Assembly (NCBI GenBank): GCA_963675135.1
Contig: OY776131.1
Location: 36,727,381 to 36,791,380, forward strand
Reading direction: 5' to 3'
Source: Galeopsis tetrahit
Lineage: Eukaryota; Streptophyta; Magnoliopsida; Lamiales; Lamiaceae
DNA length: 64,000 nt
The notes under the pieces are model-generated. The model was not told the DNA's origin, did not search any database, and saw only the letters and a list, made by a program, of their open reading frames with translations. The translations under genes and the position numbers were made by a program. Each line of letters starts with the position of its first letter. The first letter of the stretch is position 1. Below, piece by piece: positions 54,521 to 64,000 of the stretch.

Positions 54521-56010
54521 GATATGTATTCCAATTATGGTATATAATTTCAAGTATTATTCAACTTATTATGGAATTTTGGTTTTATGACCGTAAAGAA
54601 GAAAACAATATGTTCACACTTGCAGGCTGCAACTTTTTAAATTTGCTATTTTAGGTCAATTTGGGCTAAATGTCACATGTTGGATAAAAAAATATCGCAA
54701 TAAAAGTAAATCAGCCAAAAAAAAACATTCAAATTCGTGGTATATGAAATTAGAGATAGAGGATATCAAGCTGATGAGATCGAAAAGACAAAAGAAAATT
54801 GGTATGTGGCGCCGAAAGTTGGCCCTGAACGGAGACGACAAAATTAAATTGAATCGCAAATGAGATGATCAAGATACAAACACACAAATTAGAGGCATTG
54901 TGGTGTACGAATTCGTAATTGATGGTACCAACTGACAAACTTGGAGAACTAAAGAGAATTGTGTATTGGTCAAGAATGCCAATTTGAGGTGGAATAACTC
55001 AAATATTAAAAATGGGTTAGTTTTATGTGAAGTGTTTCATACTTGCATTCCATCCAAATTAAATCAAGTCAAAATTGTAAGCCCATTTAGTCCAAAAGTC
55101 AAATTAAGATAATTTTAAAAAATTCGCGGGTCCGAATCCGGGTTGCCCAGAAAATTTGCATGTCGCAAACAGTTAGTTTACTACGTGACCAAAATATTGT
55201 TACTACAAGGTTAAAAAATTAACACTACAAGGCCAAAAATTTAATACTACATGTCAAAACATTCTGATAAATTCACCAAAAAATTAAGTGTCCAGAATAT
55301 TTTTGGACATGTAGTAATACACTTTTGACCTTGTAGTGATAAAATTTTAGTAACATTGTTTTAGTCATGTAGTGGCCGAATAAGTCAAAATTATTTTAGT
55401 AATTTTTCCCAAAAAAAATAAGTGTCCAGAATATTTTTGGATTTGTAGTAATACACTTTTGGTATTGTAGTAACATAGTTTTTGCCATGTAGTAAGATAA
55501 TATTTGAGAACGAAAATAAATATTTTAATTAAGATTGACCTTTGACCTGCCTGACCCACGAATTTTGATTTAATTTACCTTAATTGGTCAATATTGCATA
55601 TAAGTTTTTACCTTAAAAAAAGTCCAATTTTACCTAAATTTTTCTAAATGTGTCAAATTTAAATTTACGGGTCTAAATGTATTAAATTAAAATTTAATAG
55701 CCTAAATTTATTGGTCTGAAATTTTTTTGTCCTAAAATTGCTACCCACTATCTTAAAAAAAATTATTCCCGAAACTATTAATAAAACTTAAGTAAGAAGC
55801 ATCGTTCAGTGGAGGATCTATTAATAATGGGGTACAAGTGTATCCCAAAATGAATTTTCCTCTTTATTTATTTATAAAATCAATATTTTTACTTGAATAT
55901 TTATGCATTTTTTGATTGAATGTTATTGTGCATACAATTTTTTTGATTGTCCCTAAATTTAAAATTCTGAATCCGTTTTTGATTGTCCCTAAATTTAAAA
56001 TTCTGAATCC
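54521..56010. other. AT-rich spacer with a local duplication
   Basis: No gene. AAGTGTCCAGAATATTTTTGG and the bases around it occur twice about 140 bp apart (55289 and 55429), with further TTGTAGTAAT words. A second short duplication (TTTGATTGTCCCTAAATTTA) lies at 55940 and 55978. Confidence 0.55.
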
Positions 56011-56018
56011 GTCACGGC

Positions 56019-56816
56019 CAGGGGCGGACCTAGCAAGGGGGTGGGGTGGCCCCCCTCAGTTTTTTTTTTTTTTTTTTACTATGTATTTATATACGTAAAT
56101 TCAAATATTCAAGTTTTCATGCGTTAATTAGCATTTATTGCAATACAGTCTAACTGTCAAAAGCCCAATAACGTTTCTTTTTACCATTTGAGTTAGACTT
56201 CTCAATTTCTAGTGGCGTATATTGTGAACACAAACAATTCTTCTCACTTTCTATAACAAATTAGTGAAAGTAGATTTAATTATTTAAATATATGTTTTTT
56301 AATAGCACAAAATAATTAAAAAAAAAGAGTTAAATATTATTTTTCAATGAATTTAATCTATTCACTCAATCGGAGATGATTTTTGCACTGTGCGAGGGGG
56401 ACGTTTTAAATTTTAATATATTAATGACATTACACCCCTTGTCTTATTCTATCGATGAATACACATATTAAAAAAGTAAAGGGTAATTTTGTAATTTTTT
56501 TATATATAAAGTTAAAAAATAAATTAACCTGTGTGTATGTGTAGGTTAGTAGATCCAAATTTTGTGACATTTTGTGTAAAATTAAAAATATTGTGAGAGT
56601 GAAGTTTATAAAAAATTTTCTATTTTAAAATTTAAAAGTTATTATGAGATGTTGTAAAAAAAATGTGTGAAAGTTATATTATTTATTTTGAGATATTTAA
56701 CAATAAATTTTACTATTAATACAAAAATATATTATCTAAAAATTACGTCATACATATATTAGTATTTAAACCGTTTCTATCGGCCCCCCTCAATCAAAAT
56801 CCTGGGTCCGCCCCTG
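56019..56816. mobile_element. hAT-type MITE with 8-bp target duplication
   Basis: The ends CAGGGGCGGACCTAG and CTGGGTCCGCCCCTG frame 798 bp between two copies of GTCACGGC (56011-56018 and 56817-56824). An 8-bp duplication and CAGGGG ends fit hAT. AT-rich interior without transposase. Confidence 0.85.
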
Positions 56817-56824
56817 GTCACGGC

Positions 56825-58095
56825 TATCATTCCATTTAATACACGCTACATGTATTAACACGTAACGTGAATTAAAATAAATAGATACGAGATAAAACAT
56901 CAATTAATACGTGACACGTATGATGTTTAAAAGGCTTACGTACAATGAACACTTGTTGCAATAAAATTACAAGGAGGGGTTATGCTATTTTGAAGCATAA
57001 GTTTATGCTTGAGAACAAACGTGTTCAGATTCTTGAAAATCAGTTGGAAATTAGCCAAACTATGCCACGTCTCTTTTCATTTCCCATCATTCATTTTCCC
57101 AGCCACGAGTTTGGAGAATTAAGCGATTAATCCATGTGCCTACATTGGCCGAATATGTAATATTTGTTCTTTTACATGTGATTCACATAAATAGCTAGAA
57201 TAATAATCAATCTATAGATTTATATGTTTAAGTTGCTGGAGCAGATTCAAAATAAATTAGTGGATCAGGTGAGTGGATCGACCAAACGGTCACAAATTCA
57301 AATTTGTTGCTCGCGCTTTCTCGACTGAACAACCATAACTTTCTATCTTTTATAAAATGGTCCCAAAAAAATTAAATGTAACAATTTAGTCTCATTTATT
57401 TTACAATTTGCTCTGTTTTGGTTCCAAAAAGTTAAATGTACCAATTTAGTCTAATTTTTTCGCAATATGTCTTTTTGGTCCCAATAAAGATAAATGTAAT
57501 TATAAAAAAATGGGACTAAATTGATATATTTATCTATAAAAAAAAAGACTAAATTGATGTGTATATTTAATTTTTTTTGGACCATTTTAAAAAATGTTGA
57601 AAGTTATGGAGCTAAATTGACTTCTATCCCACAGAGCCTGTCACACGTACGGGACTTGGCTAATGACTCATAACTTTTGAAGGAGTTGACCATGTTGACC
57701 TACAGGCCTTATATATTGTGTATTTGAACTAAGATGGAAACTACGAAGTTTAAAAGCCTTATATATTGTGTATTTGAACTAAGATTGAAACTACGAAGTT
57801 TAAAAGGAAATAAACAAAACCAAATGAAATAACAGAAAGATTCCAATGGACCCCTGCATGGAAAATCAATTGGATATATAACAAAATGGGATGCTTCATC
57901 TTATCTAAAAATAAATAAAATGTTGCGGCAATGGAGTGCATACCATCACCATGTATGCAATTAATTTTTTATTTTTTTTGATGGAATGTATGCAATTAAT
58001 TGAATTTGAGGTGTTTTTGCGTATATCTCCAATTGTTCAATTGAATTTTAATTTTGATCCACCATATTAGAAGTAAGTTTAAATTGTTGTCCAAG
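56825..58095. other. Spacer with a foldback segment and a 50-bp tandem duplication
   Basis: About 57350-57630 has ATGGTCCCAAAAA and GGACCATTTT arms facing each other, as in other TAAATTGGTACA-type repeats here (5880-5970). CCTTATATATTGTGTATTTG and 30 further bases are tandemly doubled at 57707 and 57757. No gene. Confidence 0.55.
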
Positions 58096-58216
58096 GGGGT
58101 GTTTGCAAACTCTATAAACAGCTTAAAAGCACTTCTCAAAAGTAAAAGTTGTGAGAGGACAACTTTAAAAAAAGTGATTCTGGAAGCCGTTTGTAGAGTT
58201 TGAAAACACCCCCCAA
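58096..58216. mobile_element. Small foldback MITE
   Basis: GGGGGTGTTTGCAAACTCTA and its imperfect complement frame about 120 bp. Target duplication not resolved. Confidence 0.5.
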
Positions 58217-58483
58217 TTGTGCACGTGAATCAAAAGTTGTATAGTTCTCTTTGATCTACCGTATCAAGATCACCAACACTCTTAGGTGGTGTTTGTTTTG
58301 AAATTGGTCAATCAGGGTTCGGATTGGCCCATTCGCAATTTATTCTCTCTCAATTCAAATATAAATTCAAATACCAATTCACCCTTATAATACACCTATA
58401 AATCTATTTTATACAATCAAATCACTATTTTTCTTTTCAATCACTCATTCTGTGTGCTACTTATAGAGGGAAGGTGGTCGATT

Positions 58484-59350
58484 CTAACCTGCTAGTGGAG
58501 TGAAGGGCGAGGGTGCCAAAGGTATATCTGGGTAGGTGCGAGTAGTGTGGCCTGGTGCTCGGCAGTATTGGCACGTGCCAAGATACGGCCTCTGCGTTGA
58601 TTGGCGAGGACGAGCATCAGAGGATCTGGGCCTCGACTCAGACCGCGAGGAGTGATAGTGAGTCTTGCCAGCGGCCAGGGCGGACGCAGGTGCCAGTGCC
58701 AAGGATGGTCGCGAGGCAATCTGGGCCTCAGTGCTCAGAAGTTTGTTGCATAGTTCAGCAAATGAGATTGGATGTTCACGAGCTTGGATTGCATTGGCGA
58801 TGTCACTGTAAGTATCGTCAAGGCTGGTCAGAACTTTGAGGGTGATATCTTCGGGATCAGATTTGACGCCGAGCAGGGCTAGCTCGTCAACGACCAGGCG
58901 AACATCCATGAGGAAGTCAGAGATAGAACGAGATCCCTTGGAGAGGGAAAGAAGTTTTGTTTTGAGGGCGAGAATGCGGCCTCTGGAGGGTTTTCTGTGC
59001 ATGTTTTCAAGTAATGACCACGCTTCACAGGAGGTTTTTGTTGATGCAATGAAGGGAATGAGTGAGGGAGACATGGAGCCAACGATGGCTAAGAAAATTA
59101 GGTGGTCCTGACGCACCCAGATGGAGTGCTCAGGGTTCGGTACCGTGGAGGCGGTGCCGTCGTTGGCCGGAAGGGTTGACGGAGGACAGGGATGTGAGCC
59201 CGTGACATAGCCAAAGAGGTCATGGCCAGTGAGTAGGAGTTTGAGCTGAAATGACCATGATCCATAGTTGGTGGCGGTGAGTTGCAAAGGTGTTTGGGCA
59301 AGACCTTTGAAGATGGCAAGGGAAGAGTTGGTGGTAGCAGAGGTGGTCAT
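58484..59350 (-). pseudogene. Copia-type gag polyprotein fragment
   Basis: A 288-codon frame from ATG 59350. The N-terminal part has the NYGSWSFQLKLLLTG and LFGYVTG segments of Copia gag, then the UBN2-like gag domain (ALKTKLLSLSKGSRSISDFL, LDDTYSDIANAI), a Ser/Arg/Pro linker and a CCHC knuckle whose last Cys is Tyr (CQYCRAPGHTTRTY). The frame ends just after the knuckle; no protease, integrase or RT follows, so the element is a 5' fragment. Confidence 0.8.
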
Positions 59351-59528
59351 GGTGACAAAAGAAGCAGCGGAAATGAGATGGGCAGCAGAGCTGGGCGTTA
59401 GAGACGGAAGGGATTGAGGCGGCGGCGGAGCTTCAAAAGAGAAGACGGCGGCGACTAGGGTTTAGCGGCGGCAGCTCCTCAGTGGGGAGGGTGGCTTGGG
59501 TTTGGTGGATCAGGTGTGAGCCAATGGA

Positions 59529-59541
59529 CTCGATGATACCA
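59529..59541 (-). other. Primer-binding site of the Copia element
   Basis: The minus strand reads TGGTATCATCGAG, like the iMet primer site used by Copia elements, between the LTR and gag. Confidence 0.65.
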
Positions 59542-59552
59542 TATAGAGAGAT

Positions 59553-59694
59553 GGAAAACATATTTTCTTAATTACTTTACAAATGAATGTACAAGAGGTA
59601 TTTATACAAGATATGAATCTAACTTAATCTTAGAGGGCTTATAGATGAGGCTCATAAGTAACATGAGATGGGCCTACATATGAATATATATACA
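59553..59694 (-). repeat. LTR of the Copia element
   Basis: About 140 bp on the minus strand, starting TGTATATATATTC, with TATAAATACC in the middle and an A-rich end. Exact ends are uncertain. Confidence 0.5.
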
Positions 59695-60418
59695 ATACTT
59701 TAAATATACTAGTTTGTTGCCCGTGCAATGCACGGGCTTGTTATAATTTTTTATTTTAAATCTATTAAAATGCTGTCAATATTTTTAAATTATTTTTCAA
59801 CAATAAAGTTTTATTTTACTTTATATTATATAGGTTGCGTGATGGTTACAAATTTATTTTCAAATGAAAAAATAATAACAAAAATATTTAACTTAAAATA
59901 AACATTTGCTTTCATCACTTAACATCCTCATAATTTTGTCCAGGAATTGCGGACGAAGTGAGGCACAAATATCAAATTGCGTTGAATTGAATCATAATAG
60001 AATAAGTAGAAAAACAATACACAAAATTATGTATAAAGGTTATGACGTCTTTCTTCTTTTATGGAGTTTGCATAATATAAATTACATTAACCCATATATA
60101 AACCTTCATCAAATGAAGGGTTTTCAAGTTGTCTGTAAAGTTGATCACATATTTAAATCTCATAAGTCACTGTTGGTTCAATAAGAATTCTCTTAATTAA
60201 CTACGTACAATTGCTAAATCACCAATCCTGCGCGAATGGAGAACACAACAACTAAAATTCACTGCATAAAAGATGCATGATAAATATAATTATATAGACA
60301 TGACAACATCTTGAGGACCATTAAGAAAATGTAAGAAAATATATTGATAGATAATGAAGCTAATATAACTTTAATTGTAGACTGGAGCTTGAAATTGCCT
60401 TCAATTTACCAGCTTTAC

Positions 60419-60460
60419 CTTTTAAATCTTTCACAGCATTGTACTTGGCCTCGGTTGCTC
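60419..60460 (-). pseudogene. Exon-like block in the Helitron
   Basis: AACAG before and GTAAAG after a 42-bp open block reading TEAKYNAVKDLKG. Its source gene is not recognised; it may belong with the blocks at 61553 and 61756. Confidence 0.3.
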
Positions 60461-61091
60461 CTGTTCTTAAATACCCGTAAAAAAAAAAGAGTTTTTTTTC
60501 CCTAAATAGCATCAATCTTTATATCTGCATGTTGATTTATCGATCCCTGTTTAAGACAATGTGATACAAATTTGAGTGAGGCGTATGAAACAAATAAAGA
60601 CGGGAGAGAAAAAGGAACAAACTTTTAACTTAAGTGTTCAGGTTAATTGTAAATGAATATTTTTTATAGAGTAATGGAACAATGGGAGCTAGCATTCTAA
60701 ATTAAAAGTTGCATCATAGTAACCCCTTCCAATCTGAGCAAGCATTTGCAGAAATTAATGGTTGCAAAAGGAACATGATACTGCAAGGCAGTCTGATGAT
60801 GTCAACACTACAATATTTTATAGAAGATTATTGTAATCATTACGGATAACCGGATATGAATACCTCAGAATGTAAAATTAATGCTTAGAAAAAAGATCAC
60901 TGATAGAGCCCCAAAATTCACATTCACTAAAATCTTTTCAGATCTAGCCATGCTCTTCACCACAGTCCACAGATTAATATGAAAGCATAAACATTAACGT
61001 AAAGATCACTCACAACATGTGCCACAACAAATTGGAGGCATATTACATCAAATTACTATTCAAAAATTTATAAAACATATACGGAGTAGTA

Positions 61092-61363
61092 CTCCCTCTG
61101 TCCCACAATTGTTTGCACTCTTTCCTTATTCGTCTGTCCCACAATTGTTTGCACTTCCCAAAAAGGAAACATTTTTTTAAACCCCACCCTCACAATATTC
61201 ACATATTTACACAAAATGCCATTACTTTTACCCTCAATCCAATCACTTTTTTACTTTATCCATATAACTTTACAAAAGTTACCCCTCAACACTCCACTCA
61301 TTACATATTTTTCTTAGTTTACGTGCCCATAAAGTGGTGCAAACAATTCCGGGACGGAGGGAG
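61092..61363. mobile_element. Stowaway MITE (Tc1/mariner)
   Basis: CTCCCTCTGTCCC and GGGACGGAGGGAG ends with TA duplications at 61090-61091 and 61364-61365, 272 bp. The phrase TGTCCCACAATTGTTTGCAC occurs twice in the left arm. Confidence 0.9.
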
Positions 61364-61552
61364 TATTAATTAGTAGCCCATTTCAGTTGACCAAATTAGA
61401 TTCTTAGGAGTCAAGATATATACAGGTCATAGAAAACAATTCAACATAAGTAGAGAACATTAATTCTATTCATTCTCTATATATACCAACATGCATTATG
61501 TAATTTCTCAGTGGTTCCAATTTTAGCGACTATGTACTTAGAGAAAACTCAC

Positions 61553-61616
61553 CCATCAGCAGCACAACTGAGAAACTCCCGACCACTTTGTGCAATCTTT
61601 ACTATAGTCACAGCAG
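61553..61616 (-). pseudogene. Exon-like block in the Helitron
   Basis: A 64-bp block bounded by CTTCTAG and GTGAGT, reading AAVTIVKIAQSGREFLSCAADG. The splice signals are good; the gene of origin is not recognised. Confidence 0.4.
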
Positions 61617-61755
61617 CTAGAAGAGTGATAGTTAATACTTCCACATAAATTAAAGTTTCTGATTAAAAGTACGTAGAAGAGTGATCAGTTTATATTGAAA
61701 ATTATGTCCATTTAAAAAGTTTTAACTTGTAAATTGCTTTACAATATATTCAAAC

Positions 61756-61834
61756 CTGTGAACATAAAAAAGATGGATCCTCCCAAAGCAAGAAAGTGGC
61801 GGTTTTCTAAAGCTTGAAGCTGAGGATGCAATGT
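61756..61834 (-). pseudogene. Exon-like block in the Helitron
   Basis: A 79-bp block bounded by TTTTGCAG and GTTTGA, reading TLHPQLQALENRHFLALGG and a hydrophobic end (SIFFMFTG). It is likely an exon of a host gene that I do not recognise. Confidence 0.4.
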
Positions 61835-61903
61835 CTGCAAAATTAATGGGTGAATTCTTGAGAGAAATAATACAGGCATAAATTTAAATGATATAGCAAG
61901 TAC

Positions 61904-61967
61904 CAAAAAGTTATGCTCCTTAGAATTCGGGAGACACTCAAAAAGTCTTTCAGGTTCAACTGCTTTG
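61904..61967 (-). pseudogene. EXO70A1-like exon fragment in the Helitron
   Basis: A 64-bp block bounded by TTTTACAG and GTACTT, reading SKAVEPERLFECLPNS. This matches the EXO70A1 segment SKAVEPDRLFDGLPNS. EXO70 is the exocyst subunit that tethers secretory vesicles to the plasma membrane. The next block (62221-62345) is the preceding exon of the same gene. Confidence 0.65.
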
Positions 61968-62215
61968 CTGTAAAAGATAAAATTCCAGAGATTATATAAA
62001 TTTAACAGGTAAGAGATGCTGATATATAATATGATCAATGACCCTATAATCACGAAACTGAAAAAATAAGTGAAGAGCTACCTAATCAATCAATCATGGT
62101 AGAAAGCTAGGGAAAAATAAAAAATGAACTGATTATCAAAAAACCATTAGCAAAATAATTAGAGTGAAGCCAATGTATAATCTCAGGAAAGAAAGGAAAC
62201 CATACCTATAAGATG

Positions 62216-62345
62216 CCAAAAGTTGTCTGAAAAACTTTGTTATTGCTGAAAAACTTGATGTTGTTCCTTAGTTGATCAATTACTTGAAGATAACTTTCGA
62301 GGTCCTCATGTGGGCTATTCCATTGGCTATCACCATAAAGCTGCA
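62216..62345 (-). pseudogene. EXO70A1-like exon fragment in the Helitron
   Basis: A block of about 130 bp after the acceptor TTTTTTGCTGCAG, ending before GTATGG. It reads YGDSQWNSPHEDLESYLQVI, then DQLRNNIKFFSNNKVFQ. The EXO70A1 N-terminal region has HEDLESYL, an AQLRK helix and a FMSNKSFK stretch in the same order. A TAG ends the frame at the donor side, so no exocyst protein can be made. Confidence 0.65.
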
Positions 62346-62489
62346 GCAAAAAAACAGCAAACACATTATAGCAAACTAAAACATCAAATTACACCAGAAA
62401 AAAAAATTCCCACACAAGGGCTTTCATATCTGTAAACTTGGCTTCCTTCCGAATTAAGATCTTTGAGGTCTTCTATCTTTAATCATCTT

Positions 62490-62561
62490 CTATTCGCTGC
62501 CGTCGAACGAAGAATCCGAAGCAGTCGCAGTGGTGGTGGAAAATTGAATTTGATCGGTCAT
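62490..62561 (-). pseudogene. Possible captured first exon in the Helitron
   Basis: A 24-codon frame from ATG 62561 (MTDQIQFSTTTATASDSSFD) with coding-like composition, ending in TAG. It lies upstream of the EXO70-like blocks in the same strand; whether it came from the same gene is unclear. Confidence 0.35.
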
Positions 62562-62775
62562 TTGAAAAGTTTTGTAATATGATGAAATAAATTAAGAGAC
62601 AGTCTCTCTGACTCCCTCGACGTTGGAATTGTAATAGGTATGACACGTGGGATTTTTTTTTTTACCTCATATTGACATATGGAAAAAAAACTTTTGACTC
62701 AATTGACAAATGGCGAAAGGAGAGGAGACACGTGGCAGAAGGATGGAGAGTCTTTCTTCCTTTTATTATATAAGA

Positions 62776-63770
62776 TTCTTAATACTACTTTCTTATTTCT
62801 CTTACTTTTCTTTACACACTCATTCTCTCTCATATTATTCTTCTACTCACTTATTCTCACTCTTATTTTTATACAGTTATATAAAAATTATCAATAATAA
62901 AATATTACAACATCACTCTTAATGTGACATAAAGCAACATCTATCCCTACTTTTCACACAATGAGTGCTACATCTAGTCATATGAGTGTTATCCATAACT
63001 AAAATAAAAGTGTACCTCCAATTATCCATACTCTTAATGTGACATAAAACAACATCTAAAAGTATCCATATGATTTTAACTCCGACACGGATTAAGACGA
63101 GGTTGAGGATTGTACCTCCAATTATGTTTCTGCTGAGTTAATAATGTTGAACAAATGAATGTTTCTGAGGATAATTTTGAATGTTTACTGATCAAACTAT
63201 ACTGGGTAACAATATATATTGGCGAATGGTCACCACTTGCAGAATTTGAGGTGAACATTATTTAAAATGGGGACCATATTAACAAAGAAATAAACATTAG
63301 AAAATGAGAGATCACATGGATTGTCTCGTGATCACATGTTCCAATTCTCATATTTCATATTTTATTCCACTATATGGATGATTGGCAAGTATTATATTAA
63401 AAAATAATCAACGTCATATAATATTTAGGGCGACACTTGTTAAAAATCCAGTAGGGTGGAATACCAGTGGAACACGAAAAGTAGAATAGGAGAATCGGAC
63501 CGTCCAATCATGTAATATATTTCTTGTATATTAATTTCCTATATACACTCTCCCGCACTCGTGGGCTTAGCTAATTATCACCTCCACCCTTTGTGGGAGG
63601 AGTCCTCCCAATCTTGTAATATACTGAAAGAATTTTGTTAATACTAAAAGTCCGAACATATAAAGAAGTGGAAAATTAATTTTTATTTATTAATTTCCTA
63701 ATATATATTCATTATTACAATTATAAATAAATTCTGCAAAACGATTCAAAGTGAACTGGGATATATGCAT
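62776..63770. other. AT-rich spacer
   Basis: No gene. CTTAATGTGACATAAA occurs at 62918 and 63029 and GTACCTCCAATTAT at 63013 and 63112. Two CACATG sites at 63313 and 63333 resemble SAUR promoter elements but nothing SAUR-like is intact nearby. Confidence 0.5.
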
Positions 63771-64000
63771 GTCGACCCTCGGTCGATCTGGACCAACTTG
63801 CCAAGGCCAAGAAATCGTCCCCTATTGACCCCTACCAGCCAAGGCCAAGAATTCGTCCCTTATTGACCCCTACCGTATTCAGAAAGAGGCATCTCGGGTT
63901 GCTATGGCAATCTACCGATAGACCTCAAGAGGCGGGGTGGGCCTCCCCTAGCATTCGGTTGACGTTCACCGGCAATTTAATTTAATAAATGTTATTATAT
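63771..64000. repeat. Dispersed repeat, copy 2
   Basis: Matches 46528-46757 with indels (GTCGACCCTC, GCCAAGGCCAAG, GGTTGACGTTCA, AATTTAATAAAT). It runs off the window end. A block around CCAAGGCCAAGAA is tandemly doubled in this copy. Confidence 0.6.

Larger units (their letters stand above)
59709..62775 (-). mobile_element. Non-autonomous Helitron with captured gene pieces
   Basis: On the minus strand the element starts TCTTATATAATAAAAGG at 62775 (host A before it) and ends CTAG at 59712..59709 (host T after it). 10 nt before the end lies the hairpin GCCCGTGCATTGCACGGGC (9-bp stem). This is the full Helitron signature: 5' TC, 3' hairpin plus CTRR, A|T insertion without duplication. No Rep/helicase is encoded in 3067 bp. 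Inside are several exon-like blocks with splice sites on the minus strand and a Stowaway MITE. Confidence 0.8.

Noticed and set aside
63180..63340. Possible SAUR relic: minus-strand ACCATTCGCCA near CACATG sites
   Set aside because: Only about 11 bp resemble the SAUR start, the downstream bases show no SAUR similarity, and the E-box spacing is 20 bp instead of 12.
1..64000. CRISPR arrays, operons, riboswitches or other prokaryotic features
   Set aside because: The sequence is plant nuclear DNA; the tandem repeats seen are transposon or minisatellite repeats without spacer structure.

Overview
This is plant nuclear DNA, most likely from a eudicot. The evidence is intronless SAUR (small auxin up RNA) genes, plant-type LTR retrotransposons with tRNA-iMet or other tRNA primer sites, a plant LINE with a DUF4283-type ORF1 and RNase H tail, and Stowaway, Tourist, hAT, CACTA and Helitron elements. 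The only host genes I can support are the SAURs. The rest is transposon DNA of several ages, often nested, plus AT-rich spacer.

SAUR array (about 3.2-54.5 kb). I see eleven SAUR reading frames that are open or nearly so and three relics. By protein and flanking sequence most fall into three types. Type A (+ strand; ends LFVDLVSGLSRT) lies at 3.5, 8.1, 40.4 and 52.3 kb. Type B (- strand; LAVYIGE, LFIDLIS) lies at 6.6, 9.2, 26.8 and 42.2 kb, with relics at 41.1-41.5 and 53.2 kb. Type C (+ strand; RFTVPVSYL, EEEYGF) lies at 10.3, 29.0 and 49.9 kb. The repeating order is A-> <-B C->, so A/B are convergent and B/C are divergent. Most promoters keep a TATA box and one or two CATGTG-type E-boxes 12 bp apart. 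A more divergent SAUR closes the array at 54.0 kb (- strand). The A gene at 3.5 kb and the relic at 41.3 kb have ATA where the family has its ATG.

Transposon layout. 0-1.7 kb: end of a CACTA-type element lying against an LTR/PBS/gag fragment (1.7-3.0 kb). 4.7-6.5 kb: solo LTR-like insertion with a 5-bp target duplication. 11.4-26.2 kb: a decayed Ty3/gypsy element (- strand), split inside integrase by a young gag-protease-only, Athila-like element (12.3-23.3 kb, + strand). The right LTR of that element is itself split by a 1.9-kb Mutator-like foldback element, and its 3' region carries another MITE. 27.6-28.6 kb: Tourist-like element in a B/C divergent promoter. 30.5-35.9 kb: decayed LINE (- strand). 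36.2-36.5 kb: LTR/PBS remnant. 43.3-46.0 kb: second gypsy element (- strand), truncated in RNase H. 47.0-48.7 kb: CACTA-like end, a retroposed sequence with a 21-bp target duplication, and a tRNA-like SINE. 56.0-56.8 kb: hAT MITE. 58.5-59.7 kb: Copia gag and LTR. 59.7-62.8 kb: non-autonomous Helitron carrying exon-like pieces of an EXO70A1-like exocyst gene and at least one other gene, with a Stowaway MITE inside.

How it fits together. Comparing SAUR module copies supplies natural empty sites, which date several insertions as later than the duplications. Truncated ends of both gypsy elements coincide with breaks in the SAUR modules, so the array has probably expanded and contracted by unequal exchange while acting as a sink for transposons. 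All boundaries and alignments were made by eye.
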